DNA of 55,251 nt from CAZKVU01 sp964556475 (GTDB lineage: Bacteria; Patescibacteriota; Microgenomatia; UBA1406; HO2-37-13b): assembly GCA_964556475.1 (NCBI GenBank), contig CAZKVU010000007.1, positions 1 through 55,251 on the forward strand, written 5' to 3'. Made by a program: the position numbers and the translations under genes. Below the pieces are notes generated by a model, which saw only the letters and a list, made by a program, of their open reading frames with translations, did not search any database and had not been told where the DNA came from. Within the stretch, counting starts at the first letter, position 1; each line of letters opens with the position of its first letter. Positions 42,338-51,470 of this stretch are shown here, one piece after another.

Positions 42338-43476
42338 CTAGGCATATCTAAATTGATGATATGCATATGCAATAACTTCGTCTGGAGTACCATCGGTTTC
42401 ATAAATAAGCCCATGGTCATATAATTTGCCACTGCGCCTATGTGATTTAAGAGCAGGACTATTTAGATGATGGAGTCTTCTACTGCCATTTGGGCCATGA
42501 GCAACAGCATGTTGAATAAGTAGGCCAGTGCCATATGGGAGAGAGACTCTTTGCGATGTCGAAATAACGAGGCCAGAATCTCTACGCAATGCCGCAACGA
42601 CTTGCTTTTCACCTTCTTCATCTGAATGAACAAGAAGTGGTTGAGGATCAAGACCAATATGTTCATATAATGCTTCTCGGTGAGTTCCACGCGGTATAGA
42701 AGGTAAGTTCAGACAACGATCATAATGACCATTGCCATTATGTTGTAGACGAGAACGATATACTGCCTCAACAGGCATGGCAACCGCTTCATATTCTAAA
42801 CCTGATTCCTCAGGTGAAACAACCCTCCATGGCCGTTCCTGATGTTCTAGATGTTGAACATTTGCCACAAGTGCAGTAAGCTCTGCGCCCTGNNNNNNNN
42901 NNNNNNNNNNNNNNNNNNNNNNNNNNNNNNNNNNNNNNNNNNNNNNNNNNNNNNNNNNNNNNNNNNNNNNNNNNNNNNNNNNNNNNNNNNNNCCTGATGT
43001 TCTAGATGTTGAACATTTGCCACAAGTGCAGTAAGCTCTGCGCCCTGTGTTGGTTTCGTACTATGTACAAACGCTGCTCCAAGTTCCAATACAACTCCAT
43101 CATCAGCTCCTAAGATTGAATAGCCACGATTAGTTATACGAGCATAGGGTTGACCATTCCCATCAAATAAAACATCAATATCAGAGCCAGCTTGTGTAAG
43201 TCCGCTCCTCCCTGAAATGCGCACACGGTCCCCAAATGTACGTATAAAGTCATGAGCAGGATCAACTAACACCTCTGCTCTTTGATCGGGCTTCAACTGA
43301 AGTGGCACAGGAAATGGAAGTGCGGCAACATCCTCTCGAGCAACATACAAAATACCTGGTTCTGCATCGAGCATTTCGGGGCTTATATTGTGGTCGGTAA
43401 GCGCAGCGATATCGGTAATCGGAGCAAGGCCAAAGTCTGATCTTACATCAGAATCCATAAGCATAAGCGAACTCAT
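42338..43476 (-). CDS. Unrecognised protein spanning a scaffold gap
   Basis: About 327 aa once the gap at 42893-42992 is closed by overlapping its 55-bp ends; the frame then continues from TALVANVQHLEHQ into ERPWRVVSPEESG. N-terminal part carries SGLTQAGSDIDVLFDGNGQPYARI and a phrase DGVVLELGAAF; C-terminal part is polar with LLVHSDEEGEKQVVAALRRDSG and a His-rich stretch. No family recognised and no signal or membrane helix. Could be a nucleotide- or DNA-associated protein, but nothing shows it. Confidence 0.7.
42838..43047. other. Assembly gap with 55-bp duplicated ends
   Basis: Ns 42893-42992; 42838-42892 equals 42993-43047. Collapsing it joins two reading frames into one gene. Confidence 0.93.
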
Positions 43477-43502
43477 ATAAAATTACTATGCTCATAGTAT
43501 AC

Positions 43503-45227
43503 CTATCTTTTTTCAACATTCCAGAGTTGACTGACAATTGAAATGTTGGCAGGTGATCGCAGATTAACAAAATCCCGCACCTCATTACCAGAGAATGAAT
43601 TTGTTCCCGCATCGCCAGAAACATTAACACTATTAGTTTGTCCTGATCCAAAGTCTGCACCAACTGAAATATTTGAAATAGAATTGTAGGGGCTTTTTCC
43701 ACGATTTCGCAGTTCATCTTTAACCCGGTTGGCATCCCATGTATCAACACCGTCTGGGTTAGCTTTATCAACTTGCGATAAATGTTGCTGCGTAGAGCTG
43801 TCTGCTTTCGCAAGCATAAGGGCATTCACAATATCAGCGACCTCTTCTGATTTGAGCCATGCTGATTTGTTATATTCGCTTCGCCATCCTTGAGCAGCAT
43901 AAAAACATGCCGAACCACGATCATATGCATGCGCCTGTAGATCTGAGAAGCTATTTACCGAGGCATCTGCGTCAAGCTGGTGCTTTGTCCAAGGCGTTGA
44001 TTTCCATCCAACGTCACTTGAGGAGCGAGTATACCCACCTGCAGTAGAAGCGTACCATGCGGTAATAGGTGATCCGCCATTGAGCAAAACCCATCCACGA
44101 GTTTGTTCCACGGCTTGTGCCCATGCTCCGGTTTTCGGATCTGGTTTGAAAACCTGACATGATTGCGATGTGCAGATTGATTTAGCACCATTATTTGTAT
44201 AATTCAGCGCATATGTTCGTGCAGCAACAGCTTGAGCTTTTAGGGCTTCTAAAGGCCAACTTTCAGGCATTTCATAAATACGCTTAACATATTCTTCAAT
44301 ATTATACGAACCATAACCATCAACCTGAATATTAATATCAGTGCTGTAGTCCTTTTTAAGCTCTACATTTGCATAGTATGTATTAAGAATGGACTCGGCA
44401 TTTTGTCCAGCTTGAGCACGTCCGTAGGCGCCATATTGGTTCATACCAACACCGTGTGGAATACCATATGAGAAGAATGCGAATGCATTACCAAATCCGG
44501 GATCAATATTACGGTCGTCAGTGCAATGGAGAGCGCCAAATCCCAAACTTGTCGGGAGTCCTAAGCTGCTTCTCTTTGCAGCAATCAACGATTGCTGACG
44601 GGCGCTTAGTGAGGCGATTTTATTACTCAACTCAGATTGGTATTGTTTTGCCTTTCCAACTTCTCCGCTGAGGAATTGTGATTGTTGATCAACAGTTGTC
44701 TTTGCCTGTGAGAGTTTTGTTTTCTCATTACTCAACGCGACACGGGCATCATCAATATTTTTAATATAAAGAATAATTTGAACGATTGCCCTTTTGTCAT
44801 TATCAGCAGCTTTCTTTTGGTAAAAATAGTTAGAGAGAGAAGTCGTCAGATCAGTGCTCACAAACAAATCTAAAAGTGACGCTTCAGATTTTTTAATATT
44901 TTTATAATGTTCATGGATGCGGCCTTGGATAAGCTCTTGTTGTTTATCAAGCGCTTTTTCTGCCTTGTTAATCTGTTTTTCTTTTACAGCAAGGTCTGAC
45001 TCAATATTTGTAAGTCGACGCTTAATTCCCTCTATTTGCGATCGGAGTCGCACCAAATCATCCTCCAAGGGCTTTGTTGCCTTTCTGGATTGATCGAGGT
45101 CTTTGGTAAGCTTAGAGAGTTCATTGGTGATGTCGTCAAGTTCATCAGCATGCGCAGGTTGAAGCAGCAATCCCGGCATAAAATAGAGGAAGGTAAACAA
45201 AATCAGCACGTATAAAAAACGCTTCAT
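43503..45227 (-). CDS. Secreted coiled-coil protein with SpoIID/LytB domain
   Basis: 574 aa. Signal peptide 1-27 (ending AHA), coiled coil to about 215 (EnvC-like), then SpoIID domain: GIPHGVGMNQYGAYGRAQAGQNAESILNTYYANVEL, NIEEYVKRIYEMPESWPLEALKAQAVAARTYALNY, and WYASTAGGYTRSSSDVG (about 235-430). SpoIID members are lytic transglycosylases that act on denuded peptidoglycan; this is used here outside sporulation. TATACT ends seven bases before the ATG. Confidence 0.92.
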   Translation of the reverse strand: MKRFLYVLILFTFLYFMPGLLLQPAHADELDDITNELSKLTKDLDQSRKATKPLEDDLVRLRSQIEGIKRRLTNIESDLAVKEKQINKAEKALDKQQELIQGRIHEHYKNIKKSEASLLDLFVSTDLTTSLSNYFYQKKAADNDKRAIVQIILYIKNIDDARVALSNEKTKLSQAKTTVDQQSQFLSGEVGKAKQYQSELSNKIASLSARQQSLIAAKRSSLGLPTSLGFGALHCTDDRNIDPGFGNAFAFFSYGIPHGVGMNQYGAYGRAQAGQNAESILNTYYANVELKKDYSTDINIQVDGYGSYNIEEYVKRIYEMPESWPLEALKAQAVAARTYALNYTNNGAKSICTSQSCQVFKPDPKTGAWAQAVEQTRGWVLLNGGSPITAWYASTAGGYTRSSSDVGWKSTPWTKHQLDADASVNSFSDLQAHAYDRGSACFYAAQGWRSEYNKSAWLKSEEVADIVNALMLAKADSSTQQHLSQVDKANPDGVDTWDANRVKDELRNRGKSPYNSISNISVGADFGSGQTNSVNVSGDAGTNSFSGNEVRDFVNLRSPANISIVSQLWNVEKR

Positions 45228-45294
45228 AGGTAATAGTATAGCTGAATGTCATATTCATTTTTGCCTTAGGTGTTCATGCTGTATACTGAAAGTT

Positions 45295-45924
45295 ATGGAG
45301 AGGCCGCGAGCATATCAACGCATAGCAAGCAGTATATTTGTACTATTTGTCGGGATGTTTATTGGAGCGTCTTTTTTTGCACCGTATGTTAGTGCTCAGA
45401 CAAAGAAGTTTCCTATTCCAGGCACAGAATCGCCCACACCCACCCCACCTCTTATTACTCCAACTTCTCAGACACCGGGAACAGGAACTGCTGGTGCAGG
45501 TGAACGAATTGCAAATTGTGATGTGTGTGGATATTGTAATGGCGGAAAAGCTCCGGGACGCTGGGAAGCCTGTCGTTCGTGCATGTATCCAGGTGTTGGA
45601 AAAGCAGCGCCAATAGACAATAAAACGCTCATTGGTGTGCCAACGCCTGATGCGTATCACTATTACACTGAACTCGGATGTATCTCAACCAGACCTGGAG
45701 AATTTGCAAGTCAAATTACGACATTTTTCTTTTCAATTGTCGGTGGAATTGCATTTCTAACCTTCCTGTATGGAACCGCTGTACTTGCTACGGCTCGATC
45801 AGATCCACAGCAGATTAATCATGGAAGGCGGATTCTTATGGGGTCTATTATTGGATTACTCTTCGCGCTCTTCTCGATATTTATTGTGAGATTCCTCGCA
45901 ACAGGGCTTGGATTGCCGATTTAA
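45295..45924 (+). CDS. Pilin-like (VirB2/TrbC-type) membrane protein with Cys-rich segment
   Basis: 209 aa. Signal peptide 1-35, Pro/Thr-rich linker, a Cys-rich patch CDVCGYCNGGKAPGRWEACRSCMYPGV (about 80-106), then two membrane helices (FFFSIVGGIAFLTFLYGTAVLATA and ILMGSIIGLLFALFSIFIVRFL) with the R-Q-G-RR loop typical of VirB2/TrbC pilins. Likely a pilin or channel part of the type IV secretion apparatus. TATACT ends seven bases before the ATG. Confidence 0.72.
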   Translation: MERPRAYQRIASSIFVLFVGMFIGASFFAPYVSAQTKKFPIPGTESPTPTPPLITPTSQTPGTGTAGAGERIANCDVCGYCNGGKAPGRWEACRSCMYPGVGKAAPIDNKTLIGVPTPDAYHYYTELGCISTRPGEFASQITTFFFSIVGGIAFLTFLYGTAVLATARSDPQQINHGRRILMGSIIGLLFALFSIFIVRFLATGLGLPI

Positions 45925-45949
45925 GACCTGAGTTTTCGCGCAGATAATT

Positions 45950-46576
45950 TTACGCAGATATTCGCGACATCTTTCGTAGGGCAATACCTGAGCCAAGAGC
46001 CGAGAGTGCAAAGCTCAAAAATAGTGTAGGTGTTCCAGTATCAGGAATGTTTTGAGCATTTTCAACGCCACCTTTAGACATAGAATCTGTGGTTGAAGTA
46101 GTAGTGGAGGTGGTCGAAGTGGTCGATTCTCCTAAGACAACTGATCCCTGGTCATAGCTACCGGTTGAGCCAGTTGTTGAACCGGTTGTTGAACCAGAGG
46201 TAGAATTGCCGCTCTGGTTGCCTGAATTAGATTGATTTGACGAACCAGTATTGGTTGTTGATCCTGCATTTGCATCCTTAGGTTGTCCAGACTGTCCGTT
46301 TTGACTTTGACCTTGGTTTTGGCCTGTAGTCTTACTTCCTGTTGATGGTTGCGAGGTAGAAGTTGTTGTAGTACCAGTGGTAGTCTTTGTTTTTTCAGCA
46401 ACGACGATAGTAGGTTTCGGTGTTGGTCGATTTGGGAATAAAATACTTTCTAAAGACCCGCCAATAAGTGGTTTACTTTTTGTTTGTGATCGTGCTCGTG
46501 ATAAAACAACACCGAGTACGATTATAATAAAGAGAACTACGAGGAATACACCAAGAATTTTTTTACCTTCTTCCAT
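45950..46576 (-). CDS. Low-complexity surface protein with PxTG-type C-terminal sorting signal
   Basis: 208 aa. N-terminal membrane helix (KILGVFLVVLFIIIVLGVVL), Thr/Ser/Gly/Asn/Gln-rich middle, then IPDTGTP, a hydrophobic helix (LFLSFALSALGSGIALR) and basic tail KMSR. This looks like an LPxTG-like cell-wall sorting signal, read as IPDTG. No sortase is in the window. TATACT with TGC upstream ends nine bases before the ATG. Confidence 0.75.
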   Translation of the reverse strand: MEEGKKILGVFLVVLFIIIVLGVVLSRARSQTKSKPLIGGSLESILFPNRPTPKPTIVVAEKTKTTTGTTTTSTSQPSTGSKTTGQNQGQSQNGQSGQPKDANAGSTTNTGSSNQSNSGNQSGNSTSGSTTGSTTGSTGSYDQGSVVLGESTTSTTSTTTSTTDSMSKGGVENAQNIPDTGTPTLFLSFALSALGSGIALRKMSRISA

Positions 46577-46673
46577 ATATCCTGTAGTATAGCATAAAAG
46601 GCCCTAATAGTCAAGTTTTGAGCTTTATGGTTTACTGCTTGTATACCCTTAATACTTCACAGCTAGCCTACAT

Positions 46674-47378
46674 TTAAATAAACCAGCGCAAACATAAAAG
46701 AACAAGAAAGTGAAGCGGATACAATGCATAAAATGTATATTTAAGCGGTTGGCTTTTTTTGCTTTCTCCCTTGCTTTGCAGAGCAATAATAACAATAGAC
46801 ATCACACCTGAGAGCTGATATGAAATTCCTTGAAAAAAATAGAGTGAATTTGAGCTTGATTTAAGAAAGAAAACAGGAAAGAAGACAACCCAGATGGCGC
46901 ACGCAACAAGCTGAGTCCAAAATACTGCCGCAATATTATGTTGATAAGTGTAGAACAAGACGATCGATATCACGCCGATGATTGCATAATCGGCCTGTAC
47001 AAAAAAGGTAACGATAGCAACAATCGTCGTTATAATGATTTTTAACAAGGTGGATCGGGTTTTATTAATGAGAAAAATCGTAAAAAGACCAGCTAACAAG
47101 GTAAAAACAACATTAAGCTGAAAATGAGTAATACCAGCGCTCTTTATAAAGATAGAATAGGGTATTTGCGAAATAAGTGCGAGGAGTCCAAGGCGTATCA
47201 TGTATTTTTTGAGATCATGTGTATGATGAGCACCACGTGCGATAAGCCAGGCAAATAAAGGGAAAGCAAGCCTGCCAATAATGCGAAAGAACACAATATG
47301 TGGGAAAAACAACAGACCAATATGGTCAATAACCATACTCGTGAAGGCTATGAGCTTTATTTGGTTTATGTTTAACAT
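46674..47378 (-). CDS. TraX-family membrane protein
   Basis: 234 aa with about eight helices. NINQIKLIAFTSMVIDHIGLLFFP at the start, GRLAFPLFAWLIARGAHHTHDLKKYMIRLGLLALISQIPY, and the C-terminal YALYPLHFLVLL are the TraX signature (F-pilin acetylase family and related acyltransferases). ATG at 47378 is chosen for the conserved start; longer frames add nothing conserved. Role unclear outside plasmids. Confidence 0.9.
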   Translation of the reverse strand: MLNINQIKLIAFTSMVIDHIGLLFFPHIVFFRIIGRLAFPLFAWLIARGAHHTHDLKKYMIRLGLLALISQIPYSIFIKSAGITHFQLNVVFTLLAGLFTIFLINKTRSTLLKIIITTIVAIVTFFVQADYAIIGVISIVLFYTYQHNIAAVFWTQLVACAIWVVFFPVFFLKSSSNSLYFFQGISYQLSGVMSIVIIALQSKGESKKSQPLKYTFYALYPLHFLVLLCLRWFI

Positions 47379-47434
47379 AGTCAAAAATTGTGTCGAAATA
47401 TACAAATAGGTTAACATAGTAGCGAAAAATCCGC

Positions 47435-47462
47435 TTGACAAACATTCTCTTATGATTAATAC
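47435..47462 (+). promoter_or_regulatory. Promoter of the pilin gene pair (leaderless)
   Basis: TTGACA (47435-47440), 16-bp spacer, TAATAC (47457-47462), then seven bases to the ATG at 47470. This supports the start six codons into the longest frame. Confidence 0.75.
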
Positions 47463-47469
47463 TGACTAT

Positions 47470-47910
47470 ATGAGAAAAATATCTGCACAGATTACCCTTA
47501 CATCCGGAAGTTTATTCTTTTTATATTTAACTGCCGCAACAAAATTGTATGCAAGCGGAGGTGGACCGGCAGCTGCAGATATTCAGGTTCAAGCCTCAGA
47601 TTTAAACTTTAAGATTCCAACCTTTGGAGAATTGCTATCAGCAATGATTAAGTTCTTCTTTGTTATTGCCGGTTTAGCAGCAATGTTCTATCTCTTGTGG
47701 GGTGCTCTTTCATGGATCACCTCAGGTGGAGATTCAGACGCAGTTTCTGCTGCGCGAGGAAAGATTGTTGCAGCACTCGTTGGAGTTGTTCTTATTATTG
47801 CTGTTCTCGCAATCATCTGGAGCATCGAAAACATCATATTTAACAAGCGAGTATGTCTCGGGCTATCCTGTCCGGTGACGCTACCTAACCTATTAAAGCC
47901 CCCCGTTTAA
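47470..47910 (+). CDS. VirB2/TrbC-like pilin
   Basis: 146 aa. Signal peptide 1-29, then two helices KFFFVIAGLAAMFYLLWGALSWITSGG and GKIVAALVGVVLIIAVLAIIWSIENI joined by a DSDAVSAARGK loop, the layout of VirB2-like proteins in candidate-phyla genomes. A second pilin-like gene follows after 19 bp. Confidence 0.85.
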   Translation: MRKISAQITLTSGSLFFLYLTAATKLYASGGGPAAADIQVQASDLNFKIPTFGELLSAMIKFFFVIAGLAAMFYLLWGALSWITSGGDSDAVSAARGKIVAALVGVVLIIAVLAIIWSIENIIFNKRVCLGLSCPVTLPNLLKPPV

Positions 47911-47929
47911 ATAAGGCTGAATCAAACGT

Positions 47930-48304
47930 ATGTTTTCTCTTATACCCTTTGCAAACGCACAAGGGCCTATTCAAAAATTAGGGGATGCCCCTGGATGTAT
48001 TGTTGACGGCATGCCGACACTCAAGTGTTTTGAGGTCATCTTTGAGAATATTTTGAAATTATCTTCCGGCCTTGTTGTACTCATTTTGTTTATTATGTTT
48101 GTGAGTGGATCTGTGATGTATCTGCTTTCGGGTGGAGACCCTGAGAAAGTAGCAAAGGCTAAATCAACATTCTTGTGGGCGATTATCGGAACAGTTTTAT
48201 TCTTGGGCTCATTTCTGATACTGATGATTATTCAAACACTTTTCTTAAAAGAAGGATTCAGTTTGTTTAAATTTGAACTTCCGAGCGGGCCTCCAACACC
48301 GTAG
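47930..48304 (+). CDS. VirB2/TrbC-like pilin
   Basis: 124 aa. Cys-containing start (GDAPGCIVDGMPTLKCFEVIF), then two helices LVVLILFIMFVSGSVMYLLSGG and FLWAIIGTVLFLGSFLILMIIQ with the DPEKVAKAKST loop. Same layout as the upstream gene and probably cotranscribed with it. The N-terminal signal peptide is weak, so the true start could be a little different. Confidence 0.8.
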   Translation: MFSLIPFANAQGPIQKLGDAPGCIVDGMPTLKCFEVIFENILKLSSGLVVLILFIMFVSGSVMYLLSGGDPEKVAKAKSTFLWAIIGTVLFLGSFLILMIIQTLFLKEGFSLFKFELPSGPPTP

Positions 48305-48331
48305 TTTTTATCAACGCCGTAACTCTATTTT

Positions 48332-48523
48332 TTAGTTGCTTCCTGGAGTTATATAAATAACCTTGACGTCGTTTGTTTCTGGGACTGGAGAGATCGTATT
48401 TTGCCCTCGTTTGACAAATAAGTATAGTGCAAATACGCCACATGCTAAGCCAATCCCAATAAGAATAACACCGACATATTTCGTGTTATTTGTACTATTT
48501 TTTTGATGATGTGTATCACTCAC
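48332..48523 (-). CDS. Small single-pass membrane protein
   Basis: 63 aa: polar start, helix YVGVILIGIGLACGVFALYLFV, then a Pro/Val-rich tail. GTG start; 17 bp after the end of the GT2 gene on the same strand, so probably cotranscribed. No family recognised. Confidence 0.6.
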   Translation of the reverse strand: MSDTHHQKNSTNNTKYVGVILIGIGLACGVFALYLFVKRGQNTISPVPETNDVKVIYITPGSN

Positions 48524-48540
48524 AATATGTTGAAGAAGAC

Positions 48541-49473
48541 TTACAGGTTAACCTTTTCTTTAACAATGTACTGCGGCCTACCTTGAAGCTGGTTGTAAAT
48601 TTTTCCTATATATTCCCCGATAATACCAATAGTGAGTAGCTGAACACCCCCGAAAAACATAATTGAAACAAATGTTGCGGTCCATCCAGGCACCCAGTAG
48701 TCGCTTGGCAGGAGGATTCTACGGTAAATAGCATACATCATGCCAAAAAAGCCGAGGAATGAAGTTATTAAACCAAGATAGCTCGCAAAACGCAGCGGTT
48801 TTGTTGAAAACGAGATAATGCCGTTAATTGCAAAGCTCAGCATTTTTGAAAAAGGATAATGAGTCTGTCCAATCGTGCGGCTTTTTCGAGTAAATGTGAT
48901 ATATGCAGATGGATAGCCTCCCCACGCAACAAGACCTCGTAAAAATCTTGATCGTTCCGGCATATTGTTAAGCATATCAACAACTTCCCGATCAATCAGA
49001 CGAAAGTCACCGACATTTTCTGGGATTACTGTATTTGAAAGTTGATTAATCAATAAATAAAAGCCATGCGCTGTGATTGTCTTGAAGAATGATTCATGTC
49101 GTTCTGAGCGTTTTGCATACACAACTTTGCTCCCTTCCTGCCATTTTGCAATCATGTCATGAATGAGCTCGGGCGGATCCTGAAGATCTGCATCAATGCT
49201 GACAACACAGTCTCCCTGTGAAACCTGATAACCGGCTGATAATGCAGTTTGATGTCCAAAATTGCGTAAAAATGAAAGGAGCTTTATTTTTTTATTGTTA
49301 TTTGCATGGTGCTTTATTTCATGAGTCGTATTATCCTTTGAACCGTCATTCACGAAGATAATCTCATAATCGTAGCTGGATACAATAGGAACAAGTTTAT
49401 CGAGCAACGGATCAATATTACCTTCTTCATTGAAAACAGGAATGATCACACTGAGGAGAAAATTGTTTTTCAT
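48541..49473 (-). CDS. GT2 glycosyltransferase (DPM1/GtrB-like)
   Basis: 310 aa. VIIPVFNEEGNIDPLLDKL, FVNDGSKDNT, LRNFGHQTALSAGY, and SIDADLQDPPELI (DxD-type) in the catalytic domain, then two helices (ISFSTKPLRFASYLGLITSFLGFFGMMYA and TATFVSIMFFGGVQLLTIGIIGEYIGKIY) typical of enzymes that charge polyprenyl phosphate with a sugar. The ATG at 49473 has TATAAT (49480-49485) six bases upstream; an ATG six codons earlier is not transcribed under that model. Confidence 0.94.
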   Translation of the reverse strand: MKNNFLLSVIIPVFNEEGNIDPLLDKLVPIVSSYDYEIIFVNDGSKDNTTHEIKHHANNNKKIKLLSFLRNFGHQTALSAGYQVSQGDCVVSIDADLQDPPELIHDMIAKWQEGSKVVYAKRSERHESFFKTITAHGFYLLINQLSNTVIPENVGDFRLIDREVVDMLNNMPERSRFLRGLVAWGGYPSAYITFTRKSRTIGQTHYPFSKMLSFAINGIISFSTKPLRFASYLGLITSFLGFFGMMYAIYRRILLPSDYWVPGWTATFVSIMFFGGVQLLTIGIIGEYIGKIYNQLQGRPQYIVKEKVNL

Positions 49474-49509
49474 ACGTTCATTATATACCATGGCACTTTC
49501 AACGATGAT

Positions 49510-50994
49510 TTACTTTACATGCGGATTGACGTACAAAATCGATATGTCGTCTTGATATTCAATCTTCCATCCAAATCGAGCCATTCGATCTCGGAATTTT
49601 TTCATCAACTCAAACGAGTCTTTTTTAGGTATGAGAACCGCGTTTATAGTGAATTTCTTAAATGCCCGATCTAGACTCATTGTTTTCTTTGGAATGCTGA
49701 GAAATTCGGTTCCTTCGAGTATGCTGTTATATTCGGTAAATGCATCAGCGCTGTAGTGTGGGTTGTCTGTTTTTTGCTCCCAATGTGTCATGCGCCCATC
49801 AATGAACACCTTTTTTTGCGGCAGTTTCCATAGAACGTATCCGCCCCAGTTAAACGATGTAAAGAGATGATCGGGAACGGCATGAGAATTTATATACTGA
49901 ACAGCTTCATGCGGGTAGAATCGGCTCTCGGTATATATATTATACGTTGACCACACGCGAGGTAGATAAATCGCCAACAACCCGAGCGAGAAGATGCTTG
50001 TAAGCGTCAGGAAAATTGTTAAGCGCTCATGGGCAAGGCGGTTATTTTTCAGCTCATCAAAGAAAACATTAAATGAAATGGCAATCAGATATACTGCTGT
50101 GATAGCCCAAAATGGAAAGAGCTTACTGCTTGTTAACCCGAAAAAAAGCATAGCGCCAAAGAGCAATATGAGGTTCTTGTCTATTTTTTTGTAAAACCGC
50201 ACAACCATAACAAGAGATAAAGCCATAAGTGGAATGTGGAAGAATGTCAGGCGCAAAAAGAGAGGATTCCATTCGCTTACCTGCGTACGGAGTTTATCAT
50301 CACCAAGTGTGGCAAAGACTTCCTGCCAAATGCGAATACCGTATGGGTTTAGTAGTGTTGCTGCGTATGTCATAAGAATGATAATGAGGTCGTTTTTTGA
50401 GATTTTTCTATGAGTGAAGAATCCATGAAGATATTTGAGCGTGAGCACACCAATGCCGAGGGCAAATGACCCGTGCATATTTACCCATAGCACCATAATA
50501 ACCGGTAGGATTATTTTTAACCTTTTCCAATATTTAGGCTCGAGAATAACAACGAGAAAGATTGAAAAGAAGAGCCAAGAAATAGTTTGAGGGCGAACGC
50601 TTACATAGGAAAGGATCGAGGTAAAGCCTAATGTGAAAGGGATAATAAACCAGTAAGCACGTTGGGTAAGTGTAGGAATAAGGACAATCCACAAGCTTGC
50701 AATAACAACAAGTGCCAATATGAGTGATAGACCTCCATACGATATTTTCGGGAGGAGTATCGAGAAAATGACCTCACTCAACCATGAATGTGCAATAAAT
50801 GGGAAATGCGGCATTGAGTAAGAGAACGGATCGAGATGCGGGATGCCATTGGACAAAATATATTGGCCTGTTCGTATGTGCCAGCCAAAATCAGGGTCGA
50901 TAAATAGAAGGGCCTTTTGTGTAGCGATTATTATGAAAAGTATGGACAAGACAAGTCCAACAAGGGTAAATACATAGGCTGAAATAGGTTTCAT
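49510..50994 (-). CDS. Polytopic membrane protein, GT-C glycosyltransferase-like
   Basis: 494 aa, about ten helices. First outside loop has DPDFGWHIRTGQYILSNGIPHLDPFSYSMP, an acidic-aromatic loop like those of GT-C enzymes that use polyprenyl-linked sugars. C-terminal soluble domain about 380-494 includes LFTSFNWGGYVLWKLPQKKVFIDGRMTHWE. It follows behind the GT2 gene in the genome order (36 bp between them) on the same strand, so the GT2 product may supply its donor. TATACT lies 10 bases before the ATG. Confidence 0.75.
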   Translation of the reverse strand: MKPISAYVFTLVGLVLSILFIIIATQKALLFIDPDFGWHIRTGQYILSNGIPHLDPFSYSMPHFPFIAHSWLSEVIFSILLPKISYGGLSLILALVVIASLWIVLIPTLTQRAYWFIIPFTLGFTSILSYVSVRPQTISWLFFSIFLVVILEPKYWKRLKIILPVIMVLWVNMHGSFALGIGVLTLKYLHGFFTHRKISKNDLIIILMTYAATLLNPYGIRIWQEVFATLGDDKLRTQVSEWNPLFLRLTFFHIPLMALSLVMVVRFYKKIDKNLILLFGAMLFFGLTSSKLFPFWAITAVYLIAISFNVFFDELKNNRLAHERLTIFLTLTSIFSLGLLAIYLPRVWSTYNIYTESRFYPHEAVQYINSHAVPDHLFTSFNWGGYVLWKLPQKKVFIDGRMTHWEQKTDNPHYSADAFTEYNSILEGTEFLSIPKKTMSLDRAFKKFTINAVLIPKKDSFELMKKFRDRMARFGWKIEYQDDISILYVNPHVK

Positions 50995-51065
50995 GCGTAT
51001 TTTTAGTATAATATAGTTTAGCTTTAATAGGCTCGAACGTATGCTGCATTTTATTCAATCTAAGT

Positions 51066-51266
51066 ATGTCTGAGAAGAATAGTGGAGAAAAAAAAGGATT
51101 CATGGACTGGTTTATGAAGTTTCAGAAAATTGAGGCAGTTGCGCTCATTGGCTTGGCTACATTAACTGGTTCAGCAAGTTTATGGACGGCGGCGATCATT
51201 GATACAACAAGCGGTGTGATTATTGATTCTGAGCTTAAGAAAAGAAGGAAGAAGAAAAACGGGTAG
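51066..51266 (+). CDS. Small membrane protein
   Basis: 66 aa: polar start, FQKIEAVALIGLATLTGSASLWTAAIIDTTSGVIIDSE with one or two hydrophobic segments, basic tail KKRRKKKNG. Unrecognised, but composition and a Lys-rich cytoplasmic tail look like a real membrane peptide. Confidence 0.6.
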   Translation: MSEKNSGEKKGFMDWFMKFQKIEAVALIGLATLTGSASLWTAAIIDTTSGVIIDSELKKRRKKKNG

Positions 51267-51293
51267 GAGTTTTTCTCTATTCAATATTTTTTG

Positions 51294-51363
51294 TTGCGGG
51301 GCTAAGAGTCGAACTTAGTCTAGGAGATTATGAGCCTCCTGTGCGGCCGTACACTACCCCGCG
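51294..51363 (-). tRNA. Initiator tRNA-fMet (anticodon CAT)
   Basis: Acceptor CGCGGGG/CCCCGCA leaves C1-A72 unpaired, the mark of an initiator. D stem GTGT/GCAC with a 6-base loop ACGGCC, anticodon stem GGAGG/TCTCC with loop CTCATAA, a 4-base variable loop TAGA, T arm CTAAG-TTCGACT-CTTAG, discriminator A. CCA not encoded. Total 70 nt. The three G-C pairs normal at 29-31/39-41 are A-U, G-C, G-U here. Confidence 0.93.
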
Positions 51364-51470
51364 TTTGTATTATATCAGATATGTCTTGGTTTGGCGCGAT
51401 GAGTTGCGAATATCCGCATAAATACACTATAAGATCGTCTCTCGGGAATAGAATAGTAGCTTGTTTTTTT

